Positions 52,023 to 61,751 are shown, counted from the stretch's first letter. The stretch: 64,000 nucleotides of DNA from Paenibacillus alvei DSM 29 (GCF_000293805.1 NZ_AMBZ01000002.1:209001-273000); one strand, 5' to 3'. The notes: generated by a model from the sequence alone, not told the origin. Numbers and translations are program-made.

Positions 52023-52141
52023 AAAAAAAGAGCATAGCACGGCTGTTCTTCCGCACACTGCTCTTCTGCCCAGGCGACCGGCCGTATTCTCCGATGCTCC
52101 ACCGTGGTTCCCCACTTCCGTCGCCAGTTACATCGGATCTG
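52023..52141 (-). promoter_or_regulatory. ZTP (pfl) riboswitch with terminator, upstream of rpiB-ywlG-glyA
   Basis: On the minus strand the aptamer (52067-52140) shows the conserved pfl features. Stem CCGATG/CATCGG encloses TAACTGGCGA, then GTGG-GGAA-CCAC and GGAGC; a downstream CGCCTGGGCA domain can form the pseudoknot with GGCG. An intrinsic terminator AAGAGCA ... TGCTCTT followed by TTTTTT (52023-52065) comes immediately after, as in known ZTP switches that antiterminate on ligand binding. The genes controlled would be rpiB, ywlG and glyA. Confidence 0.87.
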
Positions 52142-52263
52142 CTATATCTAGTTCGATCATAATGGATGTCACAACCGATTGCAACCGTTATTTTCCTGCA
52201 GCATCCGTTCCTTGCCTATCTGCTATGCATACCTTCATCCTTGCCTGACCTTCTATCTGCACA

Positions 52264-52839
52264 TCATTGTAGCTTGTCCAGCAATCTTGCAAGGGCAGCT
52301 TGAATTTCTGCCGCTGTTATTCGGTACTGCTCCAAAGAACCGCCATAAGGATCGGCTACATCCATAGTCGGCACACGGCTCTGCAGCTCAGCAAGCTGTA
52401 CAAGCTCCTCCTCGGTAGGAGCTTGTCCCATAGCAAGCTTTAACTGGATATCCGCGGCCAAGGATTGAAGCTGTTGATATTGTTCCTGATCTTGTTCCGG
52501 ATCACTCACATACTCCTTCAAAGCGAATGTCTTGTTGTGCGCACTTGGGAACTGCTGAAGGACATGGCGCTTATGGCTCGTCGTCAATGTCAATATTAAA
52601 TCTGCCCACTGCACGCGTTTTTCGTCCAATACAGCGGAACGGAACTCATGGTGATTGCCAATATCCTGTTCCTCCAGCACAGCAGCAGCGTGCTGTGACA
52701 TGGGCGTACCGTCCCATGCGGCAACACCCGCTGACTGAACATGCATTTCCAAGCCTCGTTCCTCCGCCATATGCTTCAGCATCGCTTCTGCAATGGGACT
52801 CCGGCATGTGTTGCCTGTACATACAAATAAAATGCGCAT
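52264..52839 (-). CDS. ywlE: Low-molecular-weight protein arginine phosphatase YwlE
   Basis: Reverses McsB arginine phosphorylation in the heat-shock and degradation pathway. P-loop CTGNTCRS: the Thr (where tyrosine phosphatases have Ile) marks arginine specificity. General acid Asp is in DVADPYGG. 191 residues, longer than B. subtilis YwlE because of a Gln/Glu-rich middle insert (about residues 115-145). ATG with GGAGG upstream; a GTG directly before is alternative. Confidence 0.9.
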   Translation of the reverse strand: MRILFVCTGNTCRSPIAEAMLKHMAEERGLEMHVQSAGVAAWDGTPMSQHAAAVLEEQDIGNHHEFRSAVLDEKRVQWADLILTLTTSHKRHVLQQFPSAHNKTFALKEYVSDPEQDQEQYQQLQSLAADIQLKLAMGQAPTEEELVQLAELQSRVPTMDVADPYGGSLEQYRITAAEIQAALARLLDKLQ

Positions 52840-52927
52840 CACCCAACACCCCTCCCTTTAAGACCTATCTATAGGGTCGTGCATCTCCATCATTCTCATT
52901 CCTGCCTCTTGCTATATTTTCTACCCG

Positions 52928-53494
52928 CTAAAAGGGAAGCAAAAACAGAATGCCAAATGTCAGCAGAACTGCTCCGCCTGCAGCCTCCCCATACTCACCA
53001 AATTGTTTCCCAGCATGGTGGCCCAGCAGCAAACCTATAATGGACATCGCCCCACCGAATAAACCGAAGGCTACTATCGTCATGAACAAATCAGATCCGA
53101 ACATACCTAACGAAATGCCAACAGAGAAGGAATCTACACTAACACTAAGTGCAAACAGCAGCATTCCCCATACTGTCGATGTATTTATCATTTGTGAGGA
53201 TTCGCCTTTCAGCGAGCTATAAATCATGTGTCCGCCCAGCATAATCAGGAGACCTCCCGCCGCCCAAGTCGTCACTTCACCAAGCAGCATGCTCATATAC
53301 ATGCCTGTAGCGACACCAGCCAGCGGCATTAATACATGGAACAATGCGATAACCCCGCTAATGCGAACCGCATCTCTCCGGCGAACCCCTCTCATACCAA
53401 TGCCTAGACATAGTGAAAAGGCATCTGAGCCTAAAGCTGCCGCCATCAAAAAAATAGTGATCCATTGGCCGATTGGCGCTGCCGTATCCCACAT
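52928..53494 (-). CDS. mntP: Manganese efflux pump MntP
   Basis: Six-helix inner membrane exporter of Mn2+, 188 residues. Both halves keep the Asp motif: GSDAFSLCLGIG and SVDSFSVGISLG. The ATG giving MWDTAAPIGQW follows GAGGAG by 8 bases. Located between ywlC and ywlE as in B. subtilis (ywlD). No yybP-ykoY riboswitch is visible. Confidence 0.9.
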   Translation of the reverse strand: MWDTAAPIGQWITIFLMAAALGSDAFSLCLGIGMRGVRRRDAVRISGVIALFHVLMPLAGVATGMYMSMLLGEVTTWAAGGLLIMLGGHMIYSSLKGESSQMINTSTVWGMLLFALSVSVDSFSVGISLGMFGSDLFMTIVAFGLFGGAMSIIGLLLGHHAGKQFGEYGEAAGGAVLLTFGILFLLPF

Positions 53495-53695
53495 CGCCCC
53501 CACTCCTCGTCCCATAGCGTCTGTTCCATCGTATGCGGACAAGGAGAGATTCATGCCTAGCAGCTAGTTGTACGAAATCGCTTATAGCCTGCTACACAAT
53601 CAAGCTTCATTACCAAACATTATGGAAATATCAAGCAAGAGAAACCTTGTTCCTCCTAACCTGCAATTCAGACATCAGAAATACTAGGCATACAC

Positions 53696-55009
53696 CTATT
53701 CACACCACATGACCCGATGACCCGCCGCCTTCATCATGCGGTTCATCACTGCAAGACCGATACCTTCTGTGCTGCAAGCTTCTGCCAGCATATAAGTCGC
53801 ACCTGCTTCATCGAAATGCCGCAGCGCGTCATACAACAGAGAAGCTGCCTCTTCCAAGGCATGAACACTGCCGATCGATGCGACAACATCAGCCCGATAC
53901 TGCGCCGCATGCTCCTTGAAGGCGAGCACCCCCGTCGTCTCTCCACGCTGCTTTGCTTCATCAAGCTTGCGTTGAATACAGTCGATAACCCGCTCCTCAG
54001 AAGTACCCTGCACAATTTGCAGCTGCCCTTTGGGCGCGTAATGAGTATATTTCATACCAGGTGAACGCGGTGCATTCATTTGATCAGCATTCGCCTGAAG
54101 TTTATGCTTCGCTGTATCTTGAGAAACAAGCGTCTTATCATGACTCAAATCTGCTCTAGCTTTGGCAGAACTCGTATTCTGATTCAACAAAGACGTTCTC
54201 TGCGACTCTTCATCTGCTTGAGCAGATGCTGGAGATTGCGGAACCTTCGACTTGATCATTCCTCCGTTAGGATCGACAGCTGGATCAATGGTTACTTCTG
54301 ACGCAACCTCCTGCAGCATCGCCGTTGTAATCCCACCTGGACGGAGTACATGTACACGGCTGCCGATTAATTCAACCACGGTCGACTCTACTCCTACACC
54401 TGTAGCCCCGCCATCGACAATTGCGTCGATACGTCCATCCAAATCCTCGTGCACATGCTCTGCTCGAGTCGGACTTGGGCGTCCTGAGCGATTGGCGCTT
54501 GGAGCAGCCACCGGGCATCCAGAAGCCCGAATAAGGGCCAATGCCGTATCATGGCCGGGCATCCGTACACCTACCGTATCCAGTCCCGCAGTCACACGGG
54601 GTGATACTGCTCCAGGCCGTACAGGCAGCACAATCGTAAGCGGCCCCGGCCAAAATTGATCCATAAGGCGCGCTGCGGTATCACTGTATGGCAGAACCAG
54701 TTCCTCAAGCTGTGACAGGTCTGCAATATGAACGATTAACGGATTGTCAGACGGACGCCCCTTTGCAGTAAATATACATTCTACAGCCTTCGTATCGCGG
54801 GCATCTGCCCCTAGCCCATATACCGTTTCCGTCGGAAAGGCAACAGTACCTCCAGCAGCTAGTATGGCCGCACCATCTGTTATTCCTTCTTGCTGTTCGA
54901 GCGGCATATCATCTGATATCAACCACCACTTCGTATGCAGTTGATGAGCGCAACCTTTTTCCGAGGTAGCTGCTCTTCGATTCTTTTCCCGTTCATGTCG
55001 AATATTCAT
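53696..55009 (-). CDS. ywlC: Threonylcarbamoyl-AMP synthase (Sua5/YwlC)
   Basis: Makes threonylcarbamoyl-AMP for the t6A37 modification of ANN-decoding tRNAs. The YrdC domain is present (GGTVAFPTETVYGLGADA, KGRPSDNPL, PSANRSGRPSPT) with the C-terminal Sua5 domain (GMKYTHYAPKG). 437 residues, about 90 more than B. subtilis YwlC, owing to a Ser/Gln/Lys-rich linker (about 240-300) between domains. ATG 9 bases after AAGGA. Confidence 0.93.
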   Translation of the reverse strand: MNIRHEREKNRRAATSEKGCAHQLHTKWWLISDDMPLEQQEGITDGAAILAAGGTVAFPTETVYGLGADARDTKAVECIFTAKGRPSDNPLIVHIADLSQLEELVLPYSDTAARLMDQFWPGPLTIVLPVRPGAVSPRVTAGLDTVGVRMPGHDTALALIRASGCPVAAPSANRSGRPSPTRAEHVHEDLDGRIDAIVDGGATGVGVESTVVELIGSRVHVLRPGGITTAMLQEVASEVTIDPAVDPNGGMIKSKVPQSPASAQADEESQRTSLLNQNTSSAKARADLSHDKTLVSQDTAKHKLQANADQMNAPRSPGMKYTHYAPKGQLQIVQGTSEERVIDCIQRKLDEAKQRGETTGVLAFKEHAAQYRADVVASIGSVHALEEAASLLYDALRHFDEAGATYMLAEACSTEGIGLAVMNRMMKAAGHRVMWCE

Positions 55010-55312
55010 CGCGTACATTCCTTACCTCATATAAAGTAAAGCATCACTCTCCCTCTCCCATCTTGCTCGATATGGCCGACGGGGAGCAACGCAAGAAAGA
55101 TGCCAAAGGAGCTTCGGCATCTTCGTAATTTAAGATTTCACACGTATTCAAGCGTATTCGCATCTATTCGATCTTTTCTATTTTCCACATAGAACTGTAT
55201 TCATTATTCTTTAGTTGTACCATAATGGCGCCGACACGTCCAGAAGAGCGGCATCCAAAAGACCGTCCGTATTTCTCCCCACTTCTCTAATCGCTTGTCA
55301 AACAACCATTTA
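55010..55312 (-). terminator. Intergenic region with a hairpin after spoIIR
   Basis: AAGATGCC/GGCATCTT arms (55097-55123) with TTTCTT tail form a moderate terminator for spoIIR; otherwise no gene is seen in this stretch. Confidence 0.55.
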
Positions 55313-56101
55313 TCATCCGAAAATTGCGCCGAATATGGAGCCTATGAAATGAAATAATGACTCCAGTGCTTCCCATAGAAAGAATTTAACTTCTGTCCCG
55401 CCCGTTTCACCAGTGGATTGAGATTGTGCGCCTGTGGAATTCTTAGCATCAACCGTAACCGATTCCCCAACCGAAGATGATGAAGACTTGTCTTTCTCTC
55501 CACCCTTGGTTGAGGCAGTCTCATCAGAGTTCCTTTTATTCACTTGGGCCTGAGCTGTATTTCCATCAACGAAGCAAAGCGGCGGGAACAAAACACACCA
55601 CCAATTTTGTCCGCTTCCCTCTCCAAGAGTAACGAGCAGTGCTTCATACAGGCCAGCAGGATATACCTCGCCACCATACCACTTTGCCGGGAATGATACT
55701 TCACCAAGCTTCACCTTGGCTCCGTATGCCAGCCCTTCTTCGCCCAGCACTCGTTCTGCCGTCTGCTTCAGATCATCGATATGGGCAGCAATGAGCTTGC
55801 GGGCTTCCTCACGAGTAGATGGCTTTTCCTCCGTCTTCAGCCAGCCATTCATTTGCTCCACGATCCGATCACGAACTATGCGCTTCACGCGTTGATCATT
55901 GTCCGAATCCGAGTTCGCCAATATACGCAGCCGAATCGCATCCTCGGGGATATGATCCTGTTTCTCTATCATTTGCTTTTGAATTGTTTCATTTCCACCA
56001 TCAACAGCCGCCGCACGGCCATTATCCCAACGCATCAAAGCTCCCGTTGCCAATACAGCAATCGCGAGACCGAGTACGAACACGCGTACATTCATGTTCA
56101 T
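55313..56101 (-). CDS. spoIIR: Stage II sporulation protein R
   Basis: Forespore protein secreted into the intermembrane space; it triggers SpoIIGA to process pro-sigma-E. 262 residues: signal or anchor helix (about 5-22), then the SpoIIR domain with IRLRILANSDSDNDQRVKR and WWCVLFPPLCFV. A Ser/Gly/Thr-rich tail ends in a hydrophobic stretch. Sigma-F promoter at 56139-56167. ATG behind AAGGAG. Confidence 0.93.
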   Translation of the reverse strand: MNMNVRVFVLGLAIAVLATGALMRWDNGRAAAVDGGNETIQKQMIEKQDHIPEDAIRLRILANSDSDNDQRVKRIVRDRIVEQMNGWLKTEEKPSTREEARKLIAAHIDDLKQTAERVLGEEGLAYGAKVKLGEVSFPAKWYGGEVYPAGLYEALLVTLGEGSGQNWWCVLFPPLCFVDGNTAQAQVNKRNSDETASTKGGEKDKSSSSSVGESVTVDAKNSTGAQSQSTGETGGTEVKFFLWEALESLFHFIGSIFGAIFG

Positions 56102-56138
56102 CCTGCTCCTTGTGAGGTTGGGCGCGCCTCTTGTCTAT

Positions 56139-56167
56139 CAGTATGTCCGTGAGCAGGATCCTTAAAC
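56139..56167 (-). promoter_or_regulatory. Sigma-F promoter of spoIIR
   Basis: Minus strand GTTTA (56163-56167), 14-base spacer, GGACATACTG (56139-56148), an exact fit to GGNNANAHTR. The spacing equals that of the spoIIQ promoter in this window. Confidence 0.7.
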
Positions 56168-56225
56168 CTAGCAAAGATACATTTTTTGATAGATATATAG
56201 ATTTGTTCCGTTCTTCCCTCCGAAA

Positions 56226-56277
56226 ATAAAAAAGGCCGCCCTATCACAGACAGATTCTCTCTGCAAGATAGAACAGC
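56226..56277 (-). terminator. Terminator of prfA-prmC
   Basis: Eleven-pair stem using G-U wobbles (GCTGTTCTATC with GATAGGGCGGC) followed by CTTTTTTTATTTT on the minus strand, downstream of prmC. Confidence 0.85.
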
Positions 56278-56368
56278 TCTAACGGATTTTCTCTTCTTGT
56301 AATGAATGAGGGTACAATCCAAATTGCTAACCAGATCTATGGCTGACTACGCATGCATCCCCCACTCA

Positions 56369-57318
56369 CTACTCCATAGTCCGAATTCCAATTACATGAC
56401 GCTCGATGCCAGCCAGATCAGGTACAATGATCAGCTTCTCATTATAACCTGCATGTGCAAGCAGGGCAGCTACATCTCTCGCTTGTCCTTGGCCTACCTC
56501 GAACCCAATTAGACGAGGCGCCTTGCCAAGCGTAGTCAGCATTCCAACAAGACGACGATACGGGTCAAGTCCATCCGCACCGCCATCAAGCGCCGTATGC
56601 GGCTCATAGTCACGAACCTCACGCATAAGTCCCGCAATATCATCCGCTGGAATGTAAGGCGGATTGGACACTAGGATGTCCATTTCGCATCCAGCGAACG
56701 GATTCAACAAATCCCCTTGATGCCACAACATGCGCTCCGCAACACCTAACCGCTCTGCGTTGCTCTTCGCAACCGCAAGCGCTGCTGGCGAGATATCCCC
56801 TGCACTTACGCGCCAATGAGGCCGTTCATGTGCAAGTGCACAGGCAATTGCGCCGCTGCCTGTGCCGATATCCACAACACGAAGCTGTGCTTCTAACGGC
56901 CACAGTCGATCAGCCTCAGCAAGCACAGCTTCAACGAGAAGCTCAGTCTCTGGACGTGGGATAAGCACATCCGATGTCACTTCAAACGACAGCCCATAGA
57001 AATAGGCCTCCCCCATAATATATTGGGTCGGCTCGCCCGTTGACCGACGCGATATTGCCTCTTCGAATACAGAAACTGCGTCTTCAGGCAGCTGTTCCGT
57101 TAGTGCAACCAAATAAGCCGTGCGCTCCATGCCCAGTACATGACGAAGCAGAAGCTCGGCATGATGACCAGCATCATCGACCCCATTTTCCGCTAAAAAG
57201 AAGAAGCCTGCACCCAGGCTTCTCTTATCGTTGCCGGCCATGCGAGGCGATATGAAGCGTTGTTCGCCGCATTGTTCAGCTGAACACGCTCCCCATTTCG
57301 TTCGCAAGACTCACTCAT
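56369..57318 (-). pseudogene. prmC: Release factor glutamine methyltransferase PrmC, interrupted by one missing base
   Basis: Methylates the GGQ glutamine of release factors; it belongs next to its substrate prfA. The ATG at 57316-57318 overlaps the prfA stop (ATGA) and opens [14 protein letters not shown], continuing to TIREAWVQASSF. The frame then shifts at the five-A run 57195-57199. Adding one base gives ASSFLAENGVDD, joining the conserved AELLLRHVLG, the SAM-binding VDIGTGSGAIACALA and catalytic NPPYIP regions, for 316 residues. As written a shorter product from a TTG at 57305-57307 or ATG at about 57239-57241 is conceivable, but it lacks the standard N-terminal helix sequence. Base-calling error is the likeliest cause. 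Confidence 0.88.
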
Positions 57319-58391
57319 GCTTGATTCTCCCTCTCCAGCAGCTCCGCTTGTTCTGTCAGCGTAAGCGCTTGGATAAGCTCTTCCACATCACCGTTCATAA
57401 TTTGATCGAGCTTATGAAGAGTTAAGCCGATGCGGTGATCCGTCACACGGCTTTGCGGATAGTTATACGTCCGAATCCGTTCACTGCGATCTCCTGTCCC
57501 TACCTTGCTCTTACGCTCGCCAGCATACTTGGCTTCTTCCTCTTGACGCTTAATTTCATAGATGCGGGCACGCAACACCTGCAATGCCTTCGCCTTATTA
57601 TCGTTCTGGGACTTGCCATCCTGACACGTAGCCATGATTCCCGTCGGAATATGCGTTACACGCACTGCCGACTTCGTCGTGTTGACGGACTGACCGCCAG
57701 CACCAGAGGAACAGAAAGTATCGACACGAATATCTTTATCGAAAATTTCAACTTCCACTTCATCTACCTCTGGCATTACAGCTACCGTAGAAGTAGAAGT
57801 ATGAATACGTCCGCCAGACTCGGTTGCCGGAATACGCTGAACACGATGGGCGCCGCTCTCATACTTCAGCTTGCTATAAGCTCCCTTACCGGATACGGAG
57901 AAGATAACCTCCTTGAATCCGCCCAAGTCGCTAATATTGGCTTCCATCAGCTCTGTGCGCCAGCCCTGCGAATCCGCATAACGCGTGTACATGCGGTACA
58001 AATCAGAAGCGAAGAGCGCTGCTTCATCGCCGCCTGCCGCCCCGCGAATTTCCACGATAACGTTCTTGTCGTCATTCGGATCCTTCGGCAGCAGCAAAAT
58101 GCGAATTCGCTCCTCAAGCTCTGTTTGACGCGCGCTTAGCTCCTCGATTTCCATCTTCACCATTTCGCGCATTTCATCGTCAAGTTTCTCTTGCATCATC
58201 GTTTTCGCAGCATCAAGCTCGCTAAGGACATTTTTATATTCCATAAATGCTTCATAAGCTGGCTGTAGATCGGATTGCTCCTTCGAATATTCGCGAAGCT
58301 TCTTCGGGTCATTAGCCACATCCGGGTCACACAGCAGCTCACTCAGCTTCTCATAACGATCCGCAAGGGATTGCAGTCTATCCAACATCAT
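57315..58391 (-). CDS. prfA: Peptide chain release factor 1
   Basis: Terminates translation at UAA/UAG. 358 residues. GGQ motif in [15 protein letters not shown], and the codon-recognition tripeptide PAT in RIPATESGG (RF1 type, not SPF). ATG after GAGGTGAG. Its stop overlaps prmC. Confidence 0.98.
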   Translation of the reverse strand: MMLDRLQSLADRYEKLSELLCDPDVANDPKKLREYSKEQSDLQPAYEAFMEYKNVLSELDAAKTMMQEKLDDEMREMVKMEIEELSARQTELEERIRILLLPKDPNDDKNVIVEIRGAAGGDEAALFASDLYRMYTRYADSQGWRTELMEANISDLGGFKEVIFSVSGKGAYSKLKYESGAHRVQRIPATESGGRIHTSTSTVAVMPEVDEVEVEIFDKDIRVDTFCSSGAGGQSVNTTKSAVRVTHIPTGIMATCQDGKSQNDNKAKALQVLRARIYEIKRQEEEAKYAGERKSKVGTGDRSERIRTYNYPQSRVTDHRIGLTLHKLDQIMNGDVEELIQALTLTEQAELLERENQA

Positions 58392-58426
58392 ACACGCTCA
58401 CCTCTCTTCTCTGATTCAATACTACC

Positions 58427-58446
58427 ACGTATATTCACGTATATTC
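58427..58446. repeat. Tandem 10-bp duplication upstream of prfA
   Basis: ACGTATATTC twice in direct tandem, 36 bases upstream of the prfA ATG, inside the expected promoter region. Confidence 0.6.
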
Positions 58447-58578
58447 ATGAACCTTGATTTGCGCAATCGCAGTTCGTGCTTTCTCGTAGGGATGATCGCG
58501 CTCATCGCGCAACCATTTTTATGCTTCGCCCTGCTTTGAGCTGGGCAAATGATCTTCACGTCCATTCGTGCAGGAATC

Positions 58579-59679
58579 CTACACGTTGAAACGGAAATGC
58601 ATAACGTCTCCGTCTTGAACAACGTACTCCTTGCCTTCCAATCTTAGCTTGCCTTGCTCCTTCACCGCATTCATCGAGCCGCCAGCAACCAGATCATCAT
58701 AGGATACAACTTCTGCACGGATAAATCCACGCTCGAAGTCGGAGTGAATAACACCTGCCGCTTGTGGCGCCTTCATGCCTTTGCGAATCGTCCATGCACG
58801 CACTTCCTGAACACCTGCTGTAAAGTAAGTGTACAGTCCAAGCAAGCGATACGCAGCCTTAATCAAGCGATTCAAGCCGGATTCATCCAACCCAAGCTCC
58901 TCAAGGAACATTTCCTTGTCTTCACCTTCAAGTTCAGCAATCTCAGCTTCTACCTTCGCGCTAATTGGCACTACCTCCGCATTTTCAGCTGCGGCAAAGT
59001 CGCGTACCTGCTGGACATACGGATTGCTGTCCGCATCCTTCACACCGTCTTCGCTTACGTTGGCCGCGTACAAGACCGGCTTCATCGTGAGCAAGTGCAT
59101 ATCGCGAACGAGTACCTTCTCTTCATCACTCAGTTCCAAACTGCGAGCAGGCTTATCATCGTACAAAGCCTCTTTAAGGCGTTCCAATACTGCTGCCTCT
59201 GCCGCATATTTCTTGTCGCCGCTCTTCATGTTCTTCTTCGTACGGTCAAGACGCTTCTCAACCGATTCCAAATCAGCTAGAACTAGCTCTAAATTAATCG
59301 TTTGAATATCGCTAACTGGATCTACTTTCCCGTCAACGTGTGTAATATTCTCATCCTCAAAGCAGCGGACCACGTGTACGATCGCATCTACTTCACGAAT
59401 GTGGGCCAAGAACTTGTTCCCAAGTCCTTCCCCCTTGCTCGCACCGCGAACCAATCCAGCAATATCAACGAATTCAAATGCCGTTGGAACTGTACGGTTC
59501 GGAACAACCAGCTCTGTCAACTTCACTAAACGCTCATCTGGAACCTCAACCACACCAACGTTAGGATCAATCGTACAGAACGGATAGTTCGCCGACTCTG
59601 CCCCCGCTTGCGTAATCGCATTGAACAACGTCGATTTGCCGACGTTAGGCAACCCAACAATACCAGCTTTTAATGCCAT
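58579..59679 (-). CDS. ychF: Redox-regulated ATPase YchF (Obg-like)
   Basis: TRAFAC-class P-loop protein that prefers ATP and associates with ribosomes. 366 residues. G1 [10 protein letters not shown]3 [16 protein letters not shown], coiled-coil insert (about 130-200) and C-terminal TGS domain ending [13 protein letters not shown] with GGGAG at about 13 bases. Confidence 0.97.
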   Translation of the reverse strand: MALKAGIVGLPNVGKSTLFNAITQAGAESANYPFCTIDPNVGVVEVPDERLVKLTELVVPNRTVPTAFEFVDIAGLVRGASKGEGLGNKFLAHIREVDAIVHVVRCFEDENITHVDGKVDPVSDIQTINLELVLADLESVEKRLDRTKKNMKSGDKKYAAEAAVLERLKEALYDDKPARSLELSDEEKVLVRDMHLLTMKPVLYAANVSEDGVKDADSNPYVQQVRDFAAAENAEVVPISAKVEAEIAELEGEDKEMFLEELGLDESGLNRLIKAAYRLLGLYTYFTAGVQEVRAWTIRKGMKAPQAAGVIHSDFERGFIRAEVVSYDDLVAGGSMNAVKEQGKLRLEGKEYVVQDGDVMHFRFNV

Positions 59680-60142
59680 TTATAAGTACAACTCCCTTAG
59701 AACATATATTTGAATAACCATTGTTTCGAATATCACCTTCGTACTTACCCTTGATCTATCAATTGAACATACTGCACAACTTCACTCGCAATAAAAAATG
59801 CAAAAATTCCTTAACCATTATAACCAACAACGCAAAAAAACCTAGTCATCGACTAGATTTTTTCCGTATTGTCAACATTTGCTCACTTCAAGAGGCAGAA
59901 TGGTTCCCTTTCTCCCCTTTCCTTCTCGGATAAGGAGACTATCCACCGAACATACTACTGCTGTAACCTTATCCAACATCCAACTGGAAGTAATGATTAT
60001 AAGCAAAGTGAGGGACATTTACATGGAGAACAAGTCACATCGCGGCAATTATAAGGGAACAACAGCAATGAAAGCGAAAAATCAAGATATGGCCTTCGTC
60101 AACGATACAATTGAAGACGCTAAATCAGTGACACCTTTCTCA
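59680..60142. other. Intergenic region with an orphan bidirectional terminator and a weak small ORF
   Basis: CTAGTC-ATC-GACTAG flanked by A- and T-runs (59834-59863) could stop transcription on either strand, yet no gene on either side needs it. A 62-codon plus-strand frame from 60023 to 60211 has GAGGG 8 bases before its ATG, but its end overlaps the minus-strand terminator at 60143-60173. I do not call it as a gene. Confidence 0.4.
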
Positions 60143-60173
60143 GAAAAAAGAAAAGACGGACTAGTTCCGTCTT
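60143..60173 (-). terminator. Terminator of the 392-residue unknown gene
   Basis: AAGACGGA/TCCGTCTT arms and a TTCTTTTTT tail on the minus strand. Confidence 0.85.
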
Positions 60174-60286
60174 GCCAGTTCAATGATCCCATTCCCTATT
60201 CAATAGATTAGGCGCCCAATTGCCTTGCAACCAATACGATGTTTTACGGAAGCAAGCTAGCCCGGCAAGCATTCTTCTATGGTTGC

Positions 60287-61465
60287 TTATGTGACGAATC
60301 GATAAAGAGAACGAATCGTCATTCCCGCTCCATAACGTTCTGCGTTTGGCATTTCAACTTGATTTTGCAAGCATATTTTGATCACACGAGCAGCTGCAGG
60401 ATGGATCGACATCGTTCCATCTTCCTGCTTCTGCATAATGGCTGTCCCCTGTTCTGATGTCTGGAACAATGAGTACAGCATTCCATCTGCAACCAGCATC
60501 GGGCTGTTCCAATTCCATTGCAGCCATTCCTCATCCCACTGCACAGTGGACTCGCCAATCTCCCACACCACCTGACGTGAGCGCCGCTGATGAGCCGATA
60601 TCGTCTTCTCCAGCGCTTCCTTCCAAAAAGCAGCACGTTCATCCAGCGTAGCACCCGCACTCAATGAGAGACAAGCTGCTTGCGCACATACCGCCGCTAT
60701 AGCCCCATCTGCCCAAGGGAATTGAATACGATCAAATCGCGGCAGTGTACACCCGGAAATAAGTCTGCTCATCTCCAGATGTCCGATTAACTCAGGAGCT
60801 GTTACAGCAATGCATACGGCGCGAATTGCTTCATGAAGCTCATCGTCTTGATGCTGTCCAAACGCAATGGAGGGGTTGAATGGCTTACCGATACGACGCC
60901 GATAGTCTGCCAACGCGAGCAAACCATTAAGACGCACACGCGCTGTACTTCCGTGAAGAGCAGCTTCCTGGAGCGTATTTTCAACAGCTTCATCCGTCCA
61001 TTGCAGCAAATGCAGGACATAAACCGCCTGGACTGCAGCCATCTCATCTTCTTTTACCAGAGACGTCCAATCTTCATACCGTTGGCGAAGCATCTGGATC
61101 CAGTGTTGCTTTACCTGATAGGCAATCTCTCTTGACTCGCAATCACCAGCATGACGATAGTGGTATGGCGTTACTCCAAACGGAAGATGGTTGTCCATTA
61201 CCGAGCGCAGCACCTGCGCAATCCCATTCAATATGGATGCCTTCGCAACCGACTTATAACGAACCGTCAAAATATCCAGAAGCGGCTCAATCAACGCACA
61301 AACTTCCGCATGAACGCCATTCTCCAAGCACAGCTCCTCGAATAAGGCTTGAGCTGCCTCCGCCGACTGCTCCATCGATCCGTTCTCCATGACACAGAGC
61401 AATTCCGGCACATTGTCTTCTGAGCCGAATGCATATACCAATCCTGTCCCATTGGCCATGCCCAT
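60287..61465 (-). CDS. Unrecognised helical protein
   Basis: 392 residues from the ATG 10 bases after GGAGG; a longer frame exists but its ATG at about 61520 lies in the -10 element. Sequence is mostly amphipathic helix with Ala/Leu/Gln-rich repeats about 40 residues apart (VKEDEMAAVQAVYVLHLLQ, TARVRLNGLLALADYRRR, ELHEAIRAVCIAVTAPELI), suggesting a HEAT-like or solenoid fold. No signal peptide, membrane helix or catalytic motif. Monocistronic, with its own terminator. Function unknown. Confidence 0.75.
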   Translation of the reverse strand: MGMANGTGLVYAFGSEDNVPELLCVMENGSMEQSAEAAQALFEELCLENGVHAEVCALIEPLLDILTVRYKSVAKASILNGIAQVLRSVMDNHLPFGVTPYHYRHAGDCESREIAYQVKQHWIQMLRQRYEDWTSLVKEDEMAAVQAVYVLHLLQWTDEAVENTLQEAALHGSTARVRLNGLLALADYRRRIGKPFNPSIAFGQHQDDELHEAIRAVCIAVTAPELIGHLEMSRLISGCTLPRFDRIQFPWADGAIAAVCAQAACLSLSAGATLDERAAFWKEALEKTISAHQRRSRQVVWEIGESTVQWDEEWLQWNWNSPMLVADGMLYSLFQTSEQGTAIMQKQEDGTMSIHPAAARVIKICLQNQVEMPNAERYGAGMTIRSLYRFVT

Positions 61466-61520
61466 ATTCTCTACGCCTCCATAAGCCGCCTGACATAGGG
61501 GCCCCGTGGTTTTAATTTCC

Positions 61521-61526
61521 ATTATA
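61521..61526 (-). promoter_or_regulatory. -10 element of the unknown gene
   Basis: TATAAT on the minus strand, about 55 bases upstream of the chosen ATG; the -35 (TTCCAA at 17 bases) is poor. It supports the shorter start. Confidence 0.5.
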
Positions 61527-61598
61527 GCACCAGATGTCAACTTTGGAACGGATTTATCGAAAAATGTCGAAAAATGAACACAGAAGCGACAAACGAAC

Positions 61599-61620
61599 CT
61601 TACATACAAGTGTATGTAAG
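61599..61620. promoter_or_regulatory. Perfect 22-bp palindrome, operator-like
   Basis: CTTACATACA-AG-TGTATGTAAG: ten-base perfect arms, about 75 bases upstream of the -10 at 61521. Typical size for a TetR- or GntR-class operator. Regulator unknown; no U-run, so not a terminator. Confidence 0.6.
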
Positions 61621-61704
61621 ACAGCATATTCATAAGTGTTTCAAATCATCACTGATTGGTGAATGAATTTATAGCATGACATTCTCCCCCATTAGATGAA
61701 TGGC

Positions 61705-61751
61705 ATTAAAAGACAACGCCCCAGAAGGCACAGCGAGCCATCTGGGGCGTT
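61705..61751 (-). terminator. Terminator of the NSS transporter
   Basis: AACGCCCCAGA/TCTGGGGCGTT arms with inner pairing, 65 bases after the stop of the transporter gene; TCTTTTAA tail on the minus strand. Confidence 0.88.
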
